Shown here: one piece after another, positions 1 to 11,229 of the stretch | How the letters are laid out: every line of letters begins with the position of its first letter | Position numbering within the stretch: position 1 is the first letter of the stretch | From: Gnetum montanum | Lineage: Eukaryota; Streptophyta; Gnetopsida; Gnetales; Gnetaceae | Length of the DNA stretch: 64,000 bases | NCBI GenBank assembly: GCA_015680685.1 | Contig: MNCI01035799.1 | Span: forward strand, 214,253-278,252 | Reading direction: 5' to 3' | The notes under the pieces: generated by a model | The model's database searches: none | The model's input: only the letters and a program-made list of their open reading frames with translations | Told to the model about the DNA's origin: nothing | Translations under genes and position numbers: made by a program

Positions 1-2597
1 AGAAGCTCAAACAAGACCTTTGTAGGGAGCAACTAAATGCCCAAGATGAGGTAGAGGTGAACAAGGCGAGCATGTAGAGCATGAAGAACAGGAAGCTCAA
101 TCATTCAGTATCTATCAAGAGGCTCCTATTGTAAGATAGTTGGTTCAAGGAGAGGCTATAAAACAACAAACCCCTGTGTAAGGACAACGCCCCACATTGT
201 CCCCACAATGCCTTGAAGCCATTCAAGAAAAATCCATGTTGACCATGGTCATCGTGGAGATGAACTTTGGCCTATTTATGGAGTTTTCTCTAGAGGTGGT
301 TTGGACGCAAATTCAGGAATTACCTCTATGGCCCATCCTTTTAGATAGTGGCAAATGGTACCTTGGTGAAACATACCAATTCTGGCATAATAAGGAAGAA
401 GGTACCACTATCAACATTTGTGGAGCTAATGTTTTGTTCTCAGTTAAAGCAATCACTGAAGCTCTTAATTTGCCAAATGAGGGGGCTAATTTAGCCCATC
501 TATCCACAAGGTTTGACCTTGATACTAGGAAGCTGTGGTTGAGGCTGGCATATGGCAAGGATGAAAAAACATATAATGAATTGACTTTGGAAGAGAGGAC
601 CTATTTCAAGATAGGGACATATCATCTCTTTCCCACCAAAGGGCTCAATAGAATCTCCATATATGCAGCCAAGGAAAGTGCCATACTAGTGGGTAAATAC
701 ATGGCCAACATTCCTCAATTATACTACATAGAAATTTAGAAGTGGTTTGAAGAGAAGAAGGCAAGGAAGCCAACACTTTCAGTTCCTTGCCTAATCCAAA
801 AGCTATGCAAACGTGCTAGAATCTTGCGATACACAAATGACATCCCCATGAATGCTTAGAATGTCTCTTTCACTAAATTACTTACATTGGTAGCACCAAG
901 AAAAGACGTTGGTGAGGAGTAAGAATTGAAGAAGGAGGTAAAACCAGAAAAAAAAGTGAAATAAGAGCTTGAACAGTACCATGAGACATAAGCTCTATTG
1001 CCTCCACCACCAGACTATAGGCCTATAATGACCCACTTATAGAAAATTACTCAAATGCTCAGTTGGGGAAGTAGAGAGGAGTCAAACCTCTTCAAAGTCC
1101 TTAACGAGGTGCAACCCACGATTTTGGTCAATCCAAACAAAGGATAGATTTTGCTATAGTCAGGAGGAGAATCCCAATGGTCAAGAAAAATCTTTGGTAA
1201 TGCTGCATTGTTTTAAGTGATGCTTGAAATAAGAGTTGGTGCCATGGTAGCGGTTATGAAGCATTAGGATGTGGTGGGCATAGCAAAAGTATTAATGGAT
1301 CACATCAAGAAATTATTTTATGTGCTTGTTGTGCCCCTAGTAGATTTGATTGGAACCAGAGGTGCGCAAATGCTTGCTAAAACTTCAATGACTTCTATGG
1401 TACATGAGGATGTATTAGATCATTTTCTACAGATAGGACAAGTGATTACCATCTTGTTTAACATCCCTAGTGATGTCATTGTGGCATAATTAGACCTCAT
1501 CATCGCCAAAGTGAAGTTGGTCATGGTTGAGACCAGGGCAGATCATCTGGAAGTTGAAGTGCATCCTTGGCAATAGGAACTGGTCACCCTGAGAGTTGAA
1601 AGATGACATTTTGTCCAGTTCATTGCACCTAACCAATTATGTTAATTTAGAATAGAGTTGTTGGAAAAATTTCTCGAAGAGAAAAAAGGAACCAAGTAGG
1701 AAAAGGAGAAGGTAGTTTGGAATTCCTTCATTGCAGAAGTGCAAACACATGCTCATAAGAAGACATTGACCATCGCCCAAGAAGAGAATAAACAACTTGT
1801 TGTTGAAAATTCAAGGTTGACCACCATAGAAAAACAAAAAAATGTTCTAAAAGATAATGTTCATCAATTGAGAGAACAACTAATGAGGGTCAACCAAGAT
1901 ATTAGCAAATTGACCAGAGAGAATAGAATCCTCTCGATGAAGGAGGTCTGCATCATTCGACAAAAGTTTGTAATCAAAGTAAGCGCATGGTAGAATGAGG
2001 CCAAAAGGTACAAGAAGTTGAAAGAACACTTCTGGGACCAAGTAGGCATGTACAAGTAAATCAATGAAAAGGAAATCCAGATGGCCAAAGCTCGCATTGG
2101 ATCCATGTTAACGTAAAATCATGACTAGCAGCCTATCTTGGACAGTTATGCCTTGGTCTAGTAAGTAGAAGTGAAGAATAAAGACCTACAGATCGAAGAT
2201 TTAAAGGAATACATGGCATTGGCTAACCTTAGATATGCCAACCTTGCCATGTTAACAACATGTTGGTGAAGAAATGAATTGGAGTAGTAGGTAGCAACCA
2301 CCTACGTGTTATATGAGAAAGAGTTTACGGACAGAAAAGCTAGTTTGCATAAACTTCATGTAGCAAAGTTAGAACTTGACATGATCAAAGCTCGCTACCA
2401 TGGACAAAAGGATGTTGCCTCAGACCTAGCTTGGAGATTAATAGACCATCATGAGTTGAAAGGAAAGGCCAAGGCCTTTGAGGAAGAACGACGATAGTTT
2501 GCAGCTTGGTACGTGAAGGCCAAAAAAATGTTCCTGCAGCTACCATGCCCTTGGGATGTATTGGTGCTAGCAAACATTGACTTTGAGAACTACATGA
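1..2597 (+). pseudogene. ORF2 of element A (PF20167-like domain plus coiled coil), degraded
   Basis: This frame aligns throughout with ORF2 of C (13024-15747) and B. Positions 197-739 hold the best preserved part, resembling the plant 'putative plant transposon protein' domain: a WYLGE-x-Y-x-FWHNKE stretch, then FKIGTYHLFPTKGLNRIS and a MYAA motif followed by a helical segment. The middle region lies at about 1000-1490 and the coiled coil at 1680-2500. The end matches the ACATGAG terminus of the other copies. There are many stops (for example TAG at 737 and several TAG and TAA beyond 860). The function is unknown. It belongs to the retroelement, not to a host gene. The domain family is assigned from remembered family motifs, not from a search. 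Confidence 0.75.
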
Positions 2598-2790
2598 GCT
2601 TCCTATTTTTTGTGTCGTGTAATGTTGTATCCACATTTTTGTAAAAACACCACAATAGCATGTAAGAGTCTATTTTTTTATTTGATTGTTTGAGTCAGTC
2701 AATAATTCCATACCTTCTCAATATTTTATAAAGAACTCATTCCTCATTTTCTTTAACTTGAGGACAAGTTTTGATTTAGTCATGTGGGTA

Positions 2791-3656
2791 AGATGAGTCA
2801 TGATTTGGTTAAATCTAATATCGAAGTCTTGATATCGAATACTTGATATTGGATCCTAAGAAACGATGTTAGATATATGATATTGTCTCATTTGTGCTAG
2901 CTTATAAATACAACACATGGGTGCATAGTTGGGACATAGTTTTAGTCTTAGTTTTTAGTTAGTTTCTTTGTAGATGATTTTCAGTCCTGTTATTTTCCAA
3001 TGCATGCTCGTAGTGTGATGTTTGTAATTGTATGACATCCTTATACAAGTGTGATGTACTTGAACATGTTACATGATGGAAATAAAGATCGAGATTACTT
3101 CCATCATTGCAACATCCACTTAGATTATTATTACTTTTAATTATTTAATTTTTTCTTATTTTTCTTAATTAATGTTTTCATTTATTACCCTTTATGATTC
3201 TTGTCATTAATTGGAATGAGTATGGCTAATCACAAGTGCTTAAGTATAATTACTTGGTAACCTAGCAGTGTATTATTTGGTGAGCCTAGTGATGTACGCT
3301 TGGTAATTCTAGTGGTAGTCTCACGAAGTCCAAGGCATGTGCGGATGATTAAGAATGGATACTCATAGCACGTAGGTTAGTTTAGGCTTTAATTTCCATT
3401 GGTACTTAGCTTAATCAATTAATATTTTTATTATCATTAGGAGCAACTTAGGATTAGAAAACAACATCATATGCCTCACTTTGGACTAAACCATACATGA
3501 CAAAGCTACCACTAGTCTAAGTGGGAAGATAATGAACTACGATTAAAGCATAACAATTTAGATGCACAACTAGTTGCATCCACGAAATTCAACTAGATTA
3601 TGCATGAATGCTTGTGATTCATATGGTTGGGGATTGGGGTACCTTGCCGCTCATGA
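2791..3656 (+). repeat. 3' LTR of element A
   Basis: The LTR starts at a degraded GATGAG (canonical TGATGAG) after a purine tract and ends CTCATGA (canonical CTCATCA). U3 carries several GATATC-type half-palindromes at 2818-2885. A TATA box (TATAAATA) lies at about 2903-2910 and a polyadenylation signal (AATAAA) at 3081-3086. The body aligns with the LTRs of B, C and D, including the conserved segment around the AATAAA. Confidence 0.85.
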
Positions 3657-5160
3657 CTTTCGAAATGTCAAAAATTTCTGGAATTAATTGTTAACTTCCA
3701 CTAGTCTTTTGAGCACATTATCATGCTATGTGACTCTCATTCCCTTTGATTCAATTCTTGTAGATATTTGGATGTCTGCCATGGTAGCAAAGTTAGGGAT
3801 AGGTGCTATAGAAATATTCACTACTTTGAGGATATGATTTACCACCATCTCAATAGCTATTTCTTGTCCCTTATATGGGATGATAACCACTATTGCATCT
3901 TCTCATTCTTCCAATGCCACTGAGAGGGTTGCAATATTATTCAAAATATCTGGAACTTATTCTGATGCTACTGCAACTACTCTCATGGTAGGATTAACAC
4001 ACAATGGCTTGACTTCTATATATTGAGAATAGATTAGTGATGTTATCCTAAGATGAGTTGATGAGCCTTATGATCTTATTTAAGTGGCTTATGGTCAGTT
4101 GATGGCTCATTGCTAGGCCCATGTTGCTATTATTCTCTTCACTATCTTTGGCATTCCTCTACATATATAATGTCTTTTGTTGTTAGTGGTGGTGATGGTG
4201 ATGTATTTTTTTGAAGTTTCAAAGGTGATTTGTCCTTTATGATTTTTTGTCATGATGTAGTTGAGGTCCTCTAGATTATATCATTAGATTAGTGAGTGAT
4301 TCCTCTCTTTTGTAGAGTTTTTAGATTAAGAATGGTAAGTGTAGTGTTTTCCTAGCCATTTTTATTTTCTTTGAAATTTTTCTTGATTTCTAAAAAGATC
4401 AACTAGGGTAGGCTTATAGAAAAATTTCTGTTAAGAGCCATGCATGCCTTAGTAAAAAGGGATGTCATGTTATTAGATTGTACTATAGAATTGAGATGAT
4501 ACACCACCATCTTAAAGTAGATATGCTTTGTCTTTATTAGGGCAGTGTACTCTTTGAGATAAATGTCATAACATAGTTGGATCCATTACTTTTTGATTTT
4601 TGCATCAGACTATGTAAACACCTCTATAAGCTTTGGACATTCATTAAGCAATCCCAAGGCCTCTTTAATGGCCTCCATTAAGTAGGAAATGATAATATCT
4701 TTAATCTTCACTATGGTATCTCCTTGGTGATTATTTTAGAATAGGTATGTTTCACCAAGGTATCATTCCTTACTACTAGAAATTGTAGGACAAAGTGAGG
4801 AAGTTTACAATTGTGCCTTAACCTCTTGGGATGTGAAATTTAAGAATAGTCCAAGTTGGGTTCTTGGAGAACTAAACTTTGGATTTTATTTCTTTTGAAT
4901 GGTTCTAAGCAAGCCTTAGTGAGAGTGACTTCAAGGAGTAACTTAGATCTAGGTACTTCATCTTGCCTAGACTACATTGTTTCCTTATTGTAGATTTGAT
5001 AAATAGATTCCACCTCCAATTCTTCTTTGAGTGGGCTAGTTGCATGTCTGGTCTTGATCACTTGCTCTACTTATTATTGCTATTGTTCTCGTCCTCTCCT
5101 TGGGTGTTTCTTTCTTAGTTGCAATGGTCCTTCCACTTGGGAGTCTCATTTTGTTACCAT
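3657..5160 (-). pseudogene. ORF2 of A2, heavily degraded minus-strand copy
   Basis: On the - strand an ATG at 5160-5158 follows GTGATTGTAA, matching the pre-ATG context of B, C and D. Around 4770-4590 it reads YLGETYLF, then a stretch parallel to the WHNKE and VLNL region. At 4555-4400 it reads WIQLCYD and IYFKMVVYHL, parallel to the FKIGTYHLFPTKG motif. At about 3960-3790 a stretch AIVVIIPYKGQ and VVNHI parallels the middle region of ORF2. Numerous stops and indels interrupt it. Retention of all blocks in order supports homology. Confidence 0.6.
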
Positions 5161-5480
5161 TTACAATCACATGGACAATCATTGATTAGTCTTTGGAAGC
5201 TTAAATATAAGTGTTGGTATCCTTTGATCATTCTTTAGTTATATTATTTCCTAAAAATTATGGAATTATTATACTTAAGTGATTACAATTTGTGATTTCA
5301 AGGTTTAAGGTTTCTAAGCATTGTTAATTTTTCCTTATTTTTATAATTTTAATCCTTTAACTACCTTTGTTACTAATAGTGAGATGTTGAAAAAGATTTA
5401 GAATTCCTAATCTTAGTGCCCTTGTGATGTAAAGCTTAACTTTGGAAGCTCATAAGATTGAAATTGACTTGAATTGGATG
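3657..5480 (-). mobile_element. Element A2: minus-strand relic of the same family, ORF2 and leader
   Basis: Read on the - strand, this stretch aligns with the leader and first half of ORF2 of B and C. It is cut on its 3' side by the right LTR of element A. The leader part (about 5160-5480) is weakly similar to 12680-13020. Divergence is much higher than among A-D, so this is an old copy. No LTR of its own is visible in the window. Confidence 0.6.
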
Positions 5481-6592
5481 TATAAATTGCTAGATATTCT
5501 ACTTAAAGTGTTATGTTCTATTGGAATGGCAAAAACTCCTCTATCTTTTTTGGGTAAAAATGGTAAAAATCAGCTAGGTGTTATGCATGTTTATATTATT
5601 TTTCAACTGTGTCAATGTTGATGCATTAGCATAGCCAACTACATTAATGTGACCTTTTTAAAATATTTTTCTTTGAGTTTTAGGCTTGTTTTTGCAGGGT
5701 TTGAAGTAATATGAAAGTTGAAGGAGAGCTAGAGAAAAGGTTTAGACATGAGGAAAGCATAGGTAAGGTTTAGTTAAAGGTTCATTGATTTATGGAAGCA
5801 TGAATAATATGGATTAGAATTTAATAGAAGATTTTCATGAGAAGATGGATAAAAAATAATGATACGTTAATCTTAGATTTGTAGTTGAATGTTTTGAACA
5901 TGTAGAGATGGTATATACAAGTGGATCATCCCCAAAGTTGGCTCATGCTGTTAAGTCTCTTGTATAAGAATTTTAAAATGTATTCATAGGCATGTTGGAA
6001 ATTGAATATCAATCAAGTTTATAGACCACACCCACATAACTGTTACCATAAGAACCATGCACTATACTAAAAAAAACCATCAAGAATGTAGCCATATGTA
6101 ATAATGAAGTGAGAAATGAACAAGAATGGATTACAGAGATAGGGACATGAGATGCTTTATCATGTTTAAAATAGGTCCTTGTATCAAATGTAATTAAAAT
6201 AACCATCATAACTATCTATCCAAGTTGTAGACCAAGTTCATACCTTTACCAGTGACATCACATTGGCTCATCCTAAACTTACAATCATAAGACTAGCAGA
6301 GTCATATGAAAACATCACTACTCAACAAAAGAAAATTAAAAATATTTTTTAATTAATTAACTACTTAAATATTATAATTTGAGGAAACTTAACCATTAGT
6401 TATAGATATTTCTTCAGGCTTTGGTAACATGTCTTTCCAATCCCATAGTCAATGCTAATCCCATTAGAGAAGTATCTTTAGGAATGAATAAGATTTCTTT
6501 TTAGTCACATAATGAGACTAGTCCAAGAAACCTTTGGGATTTATGGAAGTAGCTTACCTTTAGGAATTATTAATATGTCTTTCTAGTGATAC
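5481..6592. other. Unassigned AT-rich sequence, left flank of element B
   Basis: No convincing coding frame, LTR or RNA gene was seen here. It may be the older upstream part of A2 or unrelated intergenic DNA. The last bases before B are its 5-bp target site. Confidence 0.5.
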
Positions 6593-6597
6593 CCTAA
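6593..6597 (+). repeat. Left target-site duplication of element B (CCTAA)
   Basis: CCTAA directly precedes the TGATGAACC start of the LTR and is repeated exactly after the right LTR at 24268-24272. Confidence 0.9.
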
Positions 6598-7469
6598 TGA
6601 TGAACCATGATTTTTCAGGCTCTGATATCAGACCTACGATATCAGATCCATGATATCGGGTACACGATATTGCGACCTAGTTAACAATATCGAATACATG
6701 ATATCGTGGTTCCTGTGTAAGCCTATAAATACCACCTTTGGGGTCATGTTTTTTGTATTAGAGTAAGTGTAAAAGTAGAGTCTTTTTATTCATTTTTAGT
6801 TCCTCTCAACTCTTTTCCCAGTGTATGCCTGCAATGTGATGATTGTAATTGTACAGAACCTTTATTCGAGTGTGAGGTACTTGGACATGCACATGAACGA
6901 CAATATAGATCGAGATTACTTCATCATTACAGCATTCACCTAGTTTTAATTGCTTACTATTATTGTTATTTATTGTTTTCTTAATTAATGTTTCTTACCC
7001 TTCATTTACTATCCCTATTATAAAACGCAGAATGAGTACGACTTAATTAAGAGCATTTAAGTGTGACTACTTGGCAACCTAGTAGAATATCTAGGAGCGC
7101 TCAAGTAATATATGCTTGGTAATCCCAGAAGTAGTACACAATGTCTAAGATGTGTATGGATGATTAAGGACGAATGCTCATCACACTTAGGCTAGCTTAG
7201 ATTCTCTTCTCCCATTCCTTCTTAGGTTAATTAAAGTTATTTTCCATTGTCTTTAGGAGTAGCACTAGTTTAGGACCACATCACACACCTCACTCTAGAC
7301 TAAACCATATGTGACAAAGCAAATACTAGTCTAGGTGTGAAGACAGCGAACTGCAATCAACGTGTAACTATCTAGATACCAGAACTAGCCCATCTACGAA
7401 GTTTGACCAGATCATGCATGAATGCTCGTATTCGTATGGTTGAGTGTAGAGGTACCTAGCCACTCATCA
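6598..7469 (+). repeat. 5' LTR of element B
   Basis: It starts TGATGAACC and ends CACTCATCA. U3 (6622-6712) carries a run of GATATC palindromes and near copies. A TATA box (TATAAAT) lies at 6724-6730. The R-region context around the polyadenylation site is conserved with the other copies, although the AATAAA has become AATATA. It is 872 bp, against 886 bp for the 3' LTR. Confidence 0.92.
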
Positions 7470-7470
7470 T

Positions 7471-7488
7471 TGGCGCTATTGCTATGGA
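7471..7488 (+). promoter_or_regulatory. Primer-binding site of element B (tRNA-Asp type, degraded)
   Basis: It follows the LTR after one spacer base. Compared with the cleaner site in C (9120-9137) it shows several changes, several of them C-to-T or G-to-A. Confidence 0.8.
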
Positions 7489-7602
7489 CGGTGCTAGTTA
7501 TTTAGATTAGTTATATTTTACAATATTGCTATAAAAAAGTATTCAAGATATATCTATTAGAAAAGAAATTAATTTCAATTAAGTCACACATGGTTCACAA
7601 CA

Positions 7603-8133
7603 ATGTCTCTCTCATAATACTATGACAACGCAACAACTAGTAAGGTAATTCATTAGAGAACCAACATATTATATGATGATGAAGACAAAGTTTGGGGTAC
7701 TGAATCTTATGCAGGGGTCTCCTATGTACATAAACAAATACAACATTGTTCCAACTTACAAACTCATAATCTACCTAGTGACGATGAACCCCTGCTGGCC
7801 ACTAAGAGTCTAATGCATATATAAGAGGCTGCTCAAATATCCCACAGATATCGTAAGGAAAGCTGTCTACCTAGGCTTGATTTAAACAACTTTTCCAAAT
7901 TTTCAGGAGGCTATGATTTCGATTTGCAACATCATTTACAAGCCTTCCATGATGCCTGTGTATGGAACAGTATTGATAATGGGTGGAAAAAACTTAAGCT
8001 CTTTCCTACGACCCTCATTGGCCAAGAAAAAGTATGGTACAGGTCCTTAAAACAAAAATCAATTTGACATTGGCCAACCATGGTAGAACTCTTCATTCAA
8101 AGATATCGAACCTATGTAGGAGTGTTAGCCAGG
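7603..8133 (+). pseudogene. gag of element B, part 1 (before the nested insertion)
   Basis: The start ATG lies in the same context (ACAATG) as in C and D. The frame encodes the N-terminal leader, the DDEPLLAT block and the start of the capsid-like domain (L-x-NF-x-KFSGGYDFDLQ, then AFHDAC). It is cut at 8133 by the LTR of C. The continuation is at 16895-18396. The gag presumably forms virus-like particles that package element RNA. Stops are present in both parts. Confidence 0.85.
8129..8133 (+). repeat. Left target-site duplication of element C (CCAGG)
   Basis: CCAGG precedes the TGATGAG of the left LTR and is repeated exactly at 16890-16894 after the right LTR. Removing C and one copy rejoins the gag of B at the place expected from D (61170-61200). 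Confidence 0.95.
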
Positions 8134-8158
8134 TGATGAGATGTGATTTGCATAGGCC

Positions 8159-8254
8159 GCGATATTGCGTACACCATATCGAGTCCGCCACGATATCGCA
8201 TCCCCCGAGATATCGCATACACGATATCGCAGTCCGTCGCCATATCTATAAATA
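8159..8254 (+). promoter_or_regulatory. U3 palindrome array and TATA box of the element C 5' LTR
   Basis: Positions 8159-8230 hold five GATATC-type sites or near copies. Two are full CGATATCGC palindromes, spaced by short CpG-rich linkers. TATAAATA at 8247-8254 follows within 20 bases. A tandem palindrome array next to a TATA box fits binding sites for a dimeric factor driving LTR transcription. The binding protein is unknown. Confidence 0.65.
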
Positions 8255-8655
8255 AGATGCGGCTCTCCCTTGTTCGGGATCCCAGTTTTAGAGTAGCGAA
8301 GCTCTGGCAGTTTGATCCCTCTAGAGTTAGAATTTTTCCCGTGTCTGCCCGAAGTGTGGTGAATGTAATTGTATGGTGTCTTTATTCGAGTGTGCTGTAC
8401 TTGGACACGCACATGACCGGCAATAAAAATCGAGATTACTTCATCATTGCAGCATTCACTTAGTTTATTTATTTGTTATTTATTTAATGTTATTTATTGC
8501 TTTCGTAGCGCGGTGTGAGTACGACTTGATTACGAGCATCTACGGATGTGTACGGCTAGTCAAGGAATCGGTTACTCATTGCGATTAGTCTCTCACCCTT
8601 AAAGTCCTAGAAGCAGAACGATGACGACTTGGTTACGAGCATTTAAGTGTGACTG

Positions 8656-8789
8656 CTTGGTAGCCCAGTGGCGTATCCAAGATCTACGCTTGGTAACCTA
8701 GTGGCATATTTGGGATCTGCGCTTGGTAATCCCAGTGGTGTACCTCGGAGCTATGCTTGGTAGTCCCAGTGGTAGTCATGCACGAAGTC
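8656..8789 (+). repeat. 33-bp tandem repeat in the element C LTR, four units
   Basis: Units begin CTTGGTA at 8656, 8689, 8722 and 8756, each with a following CAGTGG- or TAGTGG-like block. The same array is in the 3' LTR at 16427, 16460, 16493 and 16527. LTRs of A, B and D carry fewer units, so the array is expanded in C. Confidence 0.85.
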
Positions 8790-9119
8790 CAAGATGTGTA
8801 CGGTTGATCAAGGAATCGGTTGCTCGTCGCACTTAGGCTAGATTAGATTTTCTTACCCTTTTCCTCTTAGCTTAGATTTGTTAATATTATTTTCCACTGC
8901 CATCAGGAGTAGCGTTAGAATTAGAACACATCATACACCTCATCTAGACTAAACCATACGTGACATATGCAAAACTAGTCTAGATGGGAAGACAGCGAAC
9001 TGCGACCTAAGGCTAACTATCTAGGTGCCACAACTAGTCCATCTGCGGAGTTCGACCGGATCGCGCGTGCGACGCTCGTTTCGTATGGTTGAGTGTAGGG
9101 GTACCTCGCCACTCATCAT

Positions 9120-9137
9120 TGGCGCCGTTGCCGGGGA
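9120..9137 (+). promoter_or_regulatory. Primer-binding site of element C (tRNA-Asp)
   Basis: TGGCGCCGTTGCCGGGGA starts two bases after the LTR. It is complementary to the 3' end of plant tRNA-Asp as remembered, the primer typically used by Athila-type Ty3 elements. Confidence 0.85.
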
Positions 9138-9249
9138 TGGTGCTAGTTATCTAGATTAGTTATATCATACAAGGTCGCTGTAAAGAACTTAACGATATAT
9201 CTTTCAGAAAATAATAATTATAAAAAGTCACATAAATTCACACACAACA

Positions 9250-11229
9250 ATGCCTCTCCTACAAGATGATAATAACGCCACACTTAGTGAGGAAGTTCAT
9301 TGGAGAACCAACGAACTATATAACGGTGAAGATTGGAGTACGCAACCTGAAGTGGGAGTTTTCTATAAGAATGAATAAAAACAACGTCATCATAATGCAC
9401 GGAAGCCTAACTTACCCGATGACGATGAACCCCCACTGGCCACTACAAGATTAATGCAAATACAAGAGGCCATTCGAATCTCACGTAGGAATCGTAAAGA
9501 GAGCCGTCTACCCAGGCTTGATCTAATTAACTTTCCCAAATTTTCAGGAGGCTATGACTTAGATCCGCATCAACATTTACTAGCCTTCTACGATGCCTGC
9601 ACATGGAATAACATTGATAACAGTTGGCAAAAACTGAAGCTCTTTCCTATGACACTCGTTGACCAAGCTAAAGTATGGTATAGATCGTTAAAACCAAATT
9701 CAATACGACGCTGGTCAACAATGGTAGAAGTCTTTAACGAAAAATATCAAACCTACGCAAGAGTGTCAGCCTTGAGGAAACAAATCCAAGGATGGAAACA
9801 AGAAAAACATGAACCCTTGGACATGGCCTTAGAAAGATATTATGCATTGTTAAACAACTGTCCAGGCCATGGGTTTTCCGAGGAAAGGCTAATGTACCAC
9901 ATCATTGATGGGCTACGTAATGAAACTAGAGAGACCTTAGGAACATATGCCCGAGGTCAACTATACAACCTATGAACCCATCAAATCCAAGAGCTTATTA
10001 AGCAGGTAGCAAAAGAAGAAGGAGAATTAGCTAGATGGGAGAGTGTTGAAAAACATCAACGGGACCAAAATATTAACTCAACAAAGGTCCATGAGCATAA
10101 CAAGGAGAGATCAACAAATCTCAAGGTGGAAACATCATTTTTGCCAATACAACAATCATTAGAAGAAGCCGAGGAAAAGATCAATAAGATGTTGGAATGG
10201 ATGAATCAAAAGTGTGGAGAATATATCAACATCATTGGGGATAGAGTTTTGACAACCCAAGAAGTAGGACAAAATAATAGACATTTGGAAAGAAGGAATG
10301 AAGGGACTAAGCGCTCAACTGCCAATCATACATATGAATGCAACATATGCTTGTACAATCAACCCAAGGGCCAATGCCCAATATTTTTACATCTACATGA
10401 GCATTGGGGAAACACATTACATCCAGAGTTCGTACAGAGATACTATGTTCGACCATAGTGGCAACAATCCCAGTCGTGGGGGAAACCACCCTTAGATTGG
10501 AGGCACCCTTCACATTTTCCGAACTCAAATTCTTACCATGTTCAACATCCTGTTTCTTCATTCAGGCCACCATACTCTATCTCACCACAATACCATTCTC
10601 CACAATACAATCAACCCATACCTCCAACACAACCACCACCTTGTGCACCTTACGTCCCTCCTAACTTTTAACATTCTTATCCTTTCCCTCCTTCCATAGT
10701 GCCACCAACTGCTTCTAAGGTGTTTGTACCACTGCAACCCACGAACAACACTTGTGCTACTGCTACTAATAGTAGTGAAGAGCCTCCTTAACATCAAAGG
10801 TGTCCTTTCTTTAAACACGGCCGTAGGAAGGGACAACATAACTCTGAGGCCACTGCATCTTCCAACTTAGCACAAGTCCAACAATGTGGTGCATCCTTGC
10901 CTTCGAACACAGCACCTCATGTAACTTCATCAAGGCCACCAACTTACACTTGAACAACTATAAGGCCCAATGAACACAACCATGGGAGGCATCAGCCCAA
11001 TCCTTGCATACCATCTAACGGTCCTAAAAATCATAGTGGGTCAACTCGTTATCCGGGAACTACATCGTATGAAGTGCCCTACTGTGTTTATTATAAAGTG
11101 TGTGAAATCCAAGGTGATAAGTATGGACCAGCTTCAATATTTCCAATATGCAAGGATCCTCATTTCCCATTTATTAATCCTCGCCATACTCAACTATTTA
11201 GTTATGGGGGATACCCCCCATTTCAATGA
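9250..11229 (+). pseudogene. gag of element C, about 660 codons, one frame with six premature stops
   Basis: It starts at ACAATG and ends with the YGGYPPF tail shared by B and D. The capsid-like domain (retrotransposon gag family) spans codons about 95-215, with FPKFSGGYDLD, FYDACTW, KLKLFPMTL and VWYRSLKP stretches. A zinc-knuckle pattern C-x2-C-x3-H-x4-C lies near codon 364 (10339); here the His codon reads Gln. The rest is Pro/Ser/Tyr-rich. Stops are at 9376, 9973, 10456, 10669, 10789 and 10951. Where D can be compared they are single C-to-T or G-to-A changes (CAA, CGA, CAG or TGG codons). No frameshift is needed over 1980 bases. No protease follows in frame. Confidence 0.9.

Larger units (their letters stand above)
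1..3656 (+). mobile_element. Element A: 3' part of a non-autonomous LTR retrotransposon (ORF2, PPT, 3' LTR)
   Basis: This is the 3' part of the same family as B, C and D; the 5' LTR, gag and the start of ORF2 lie outside the window. It holds most of ORF2, a short 3' untranslated stretch, a degraded purine tract (about 2781-2790) and a complete LTR. Its right end falls inside a - strand copy of ORF2 (A2), so A inserted into an older family member. The 5' target duplication cannot be checked because the left end is missing. Many in-frame stops show that it is old. Confidence 0.85.
8134..9118 (+). repeat. 5' LTR of element C
   Basis: It starts TGATGAG and ends ACTCATCA, 985 bp. U3 holds a palindrome array and a TATA box. 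Compared with the LTRs of B it contains an internal duplication: a segment with GTACGACTTG, TTACGAGCAT and CAAGGAATCGGTT occurs twice (8518-8581 and 8624-8822). It also carries a 33-bp tandem repeat. An AATAAA signal lies at about 8421-8426. Confidence 0.93.

Noticed and set aside
8125-8463. Open frames on both strands across the LTR U3 of C
   Set aside because: They come from the palindromic CpG array and span promoter and R sequence; similar frames at 15860-16183 have the same cause.
8656-8789. Regular 33-bp repeats suggesting a CRISPR-like array
   Set aside because: Units are contiguous without unique spacers and lie in an LTR of a plant retroelement.
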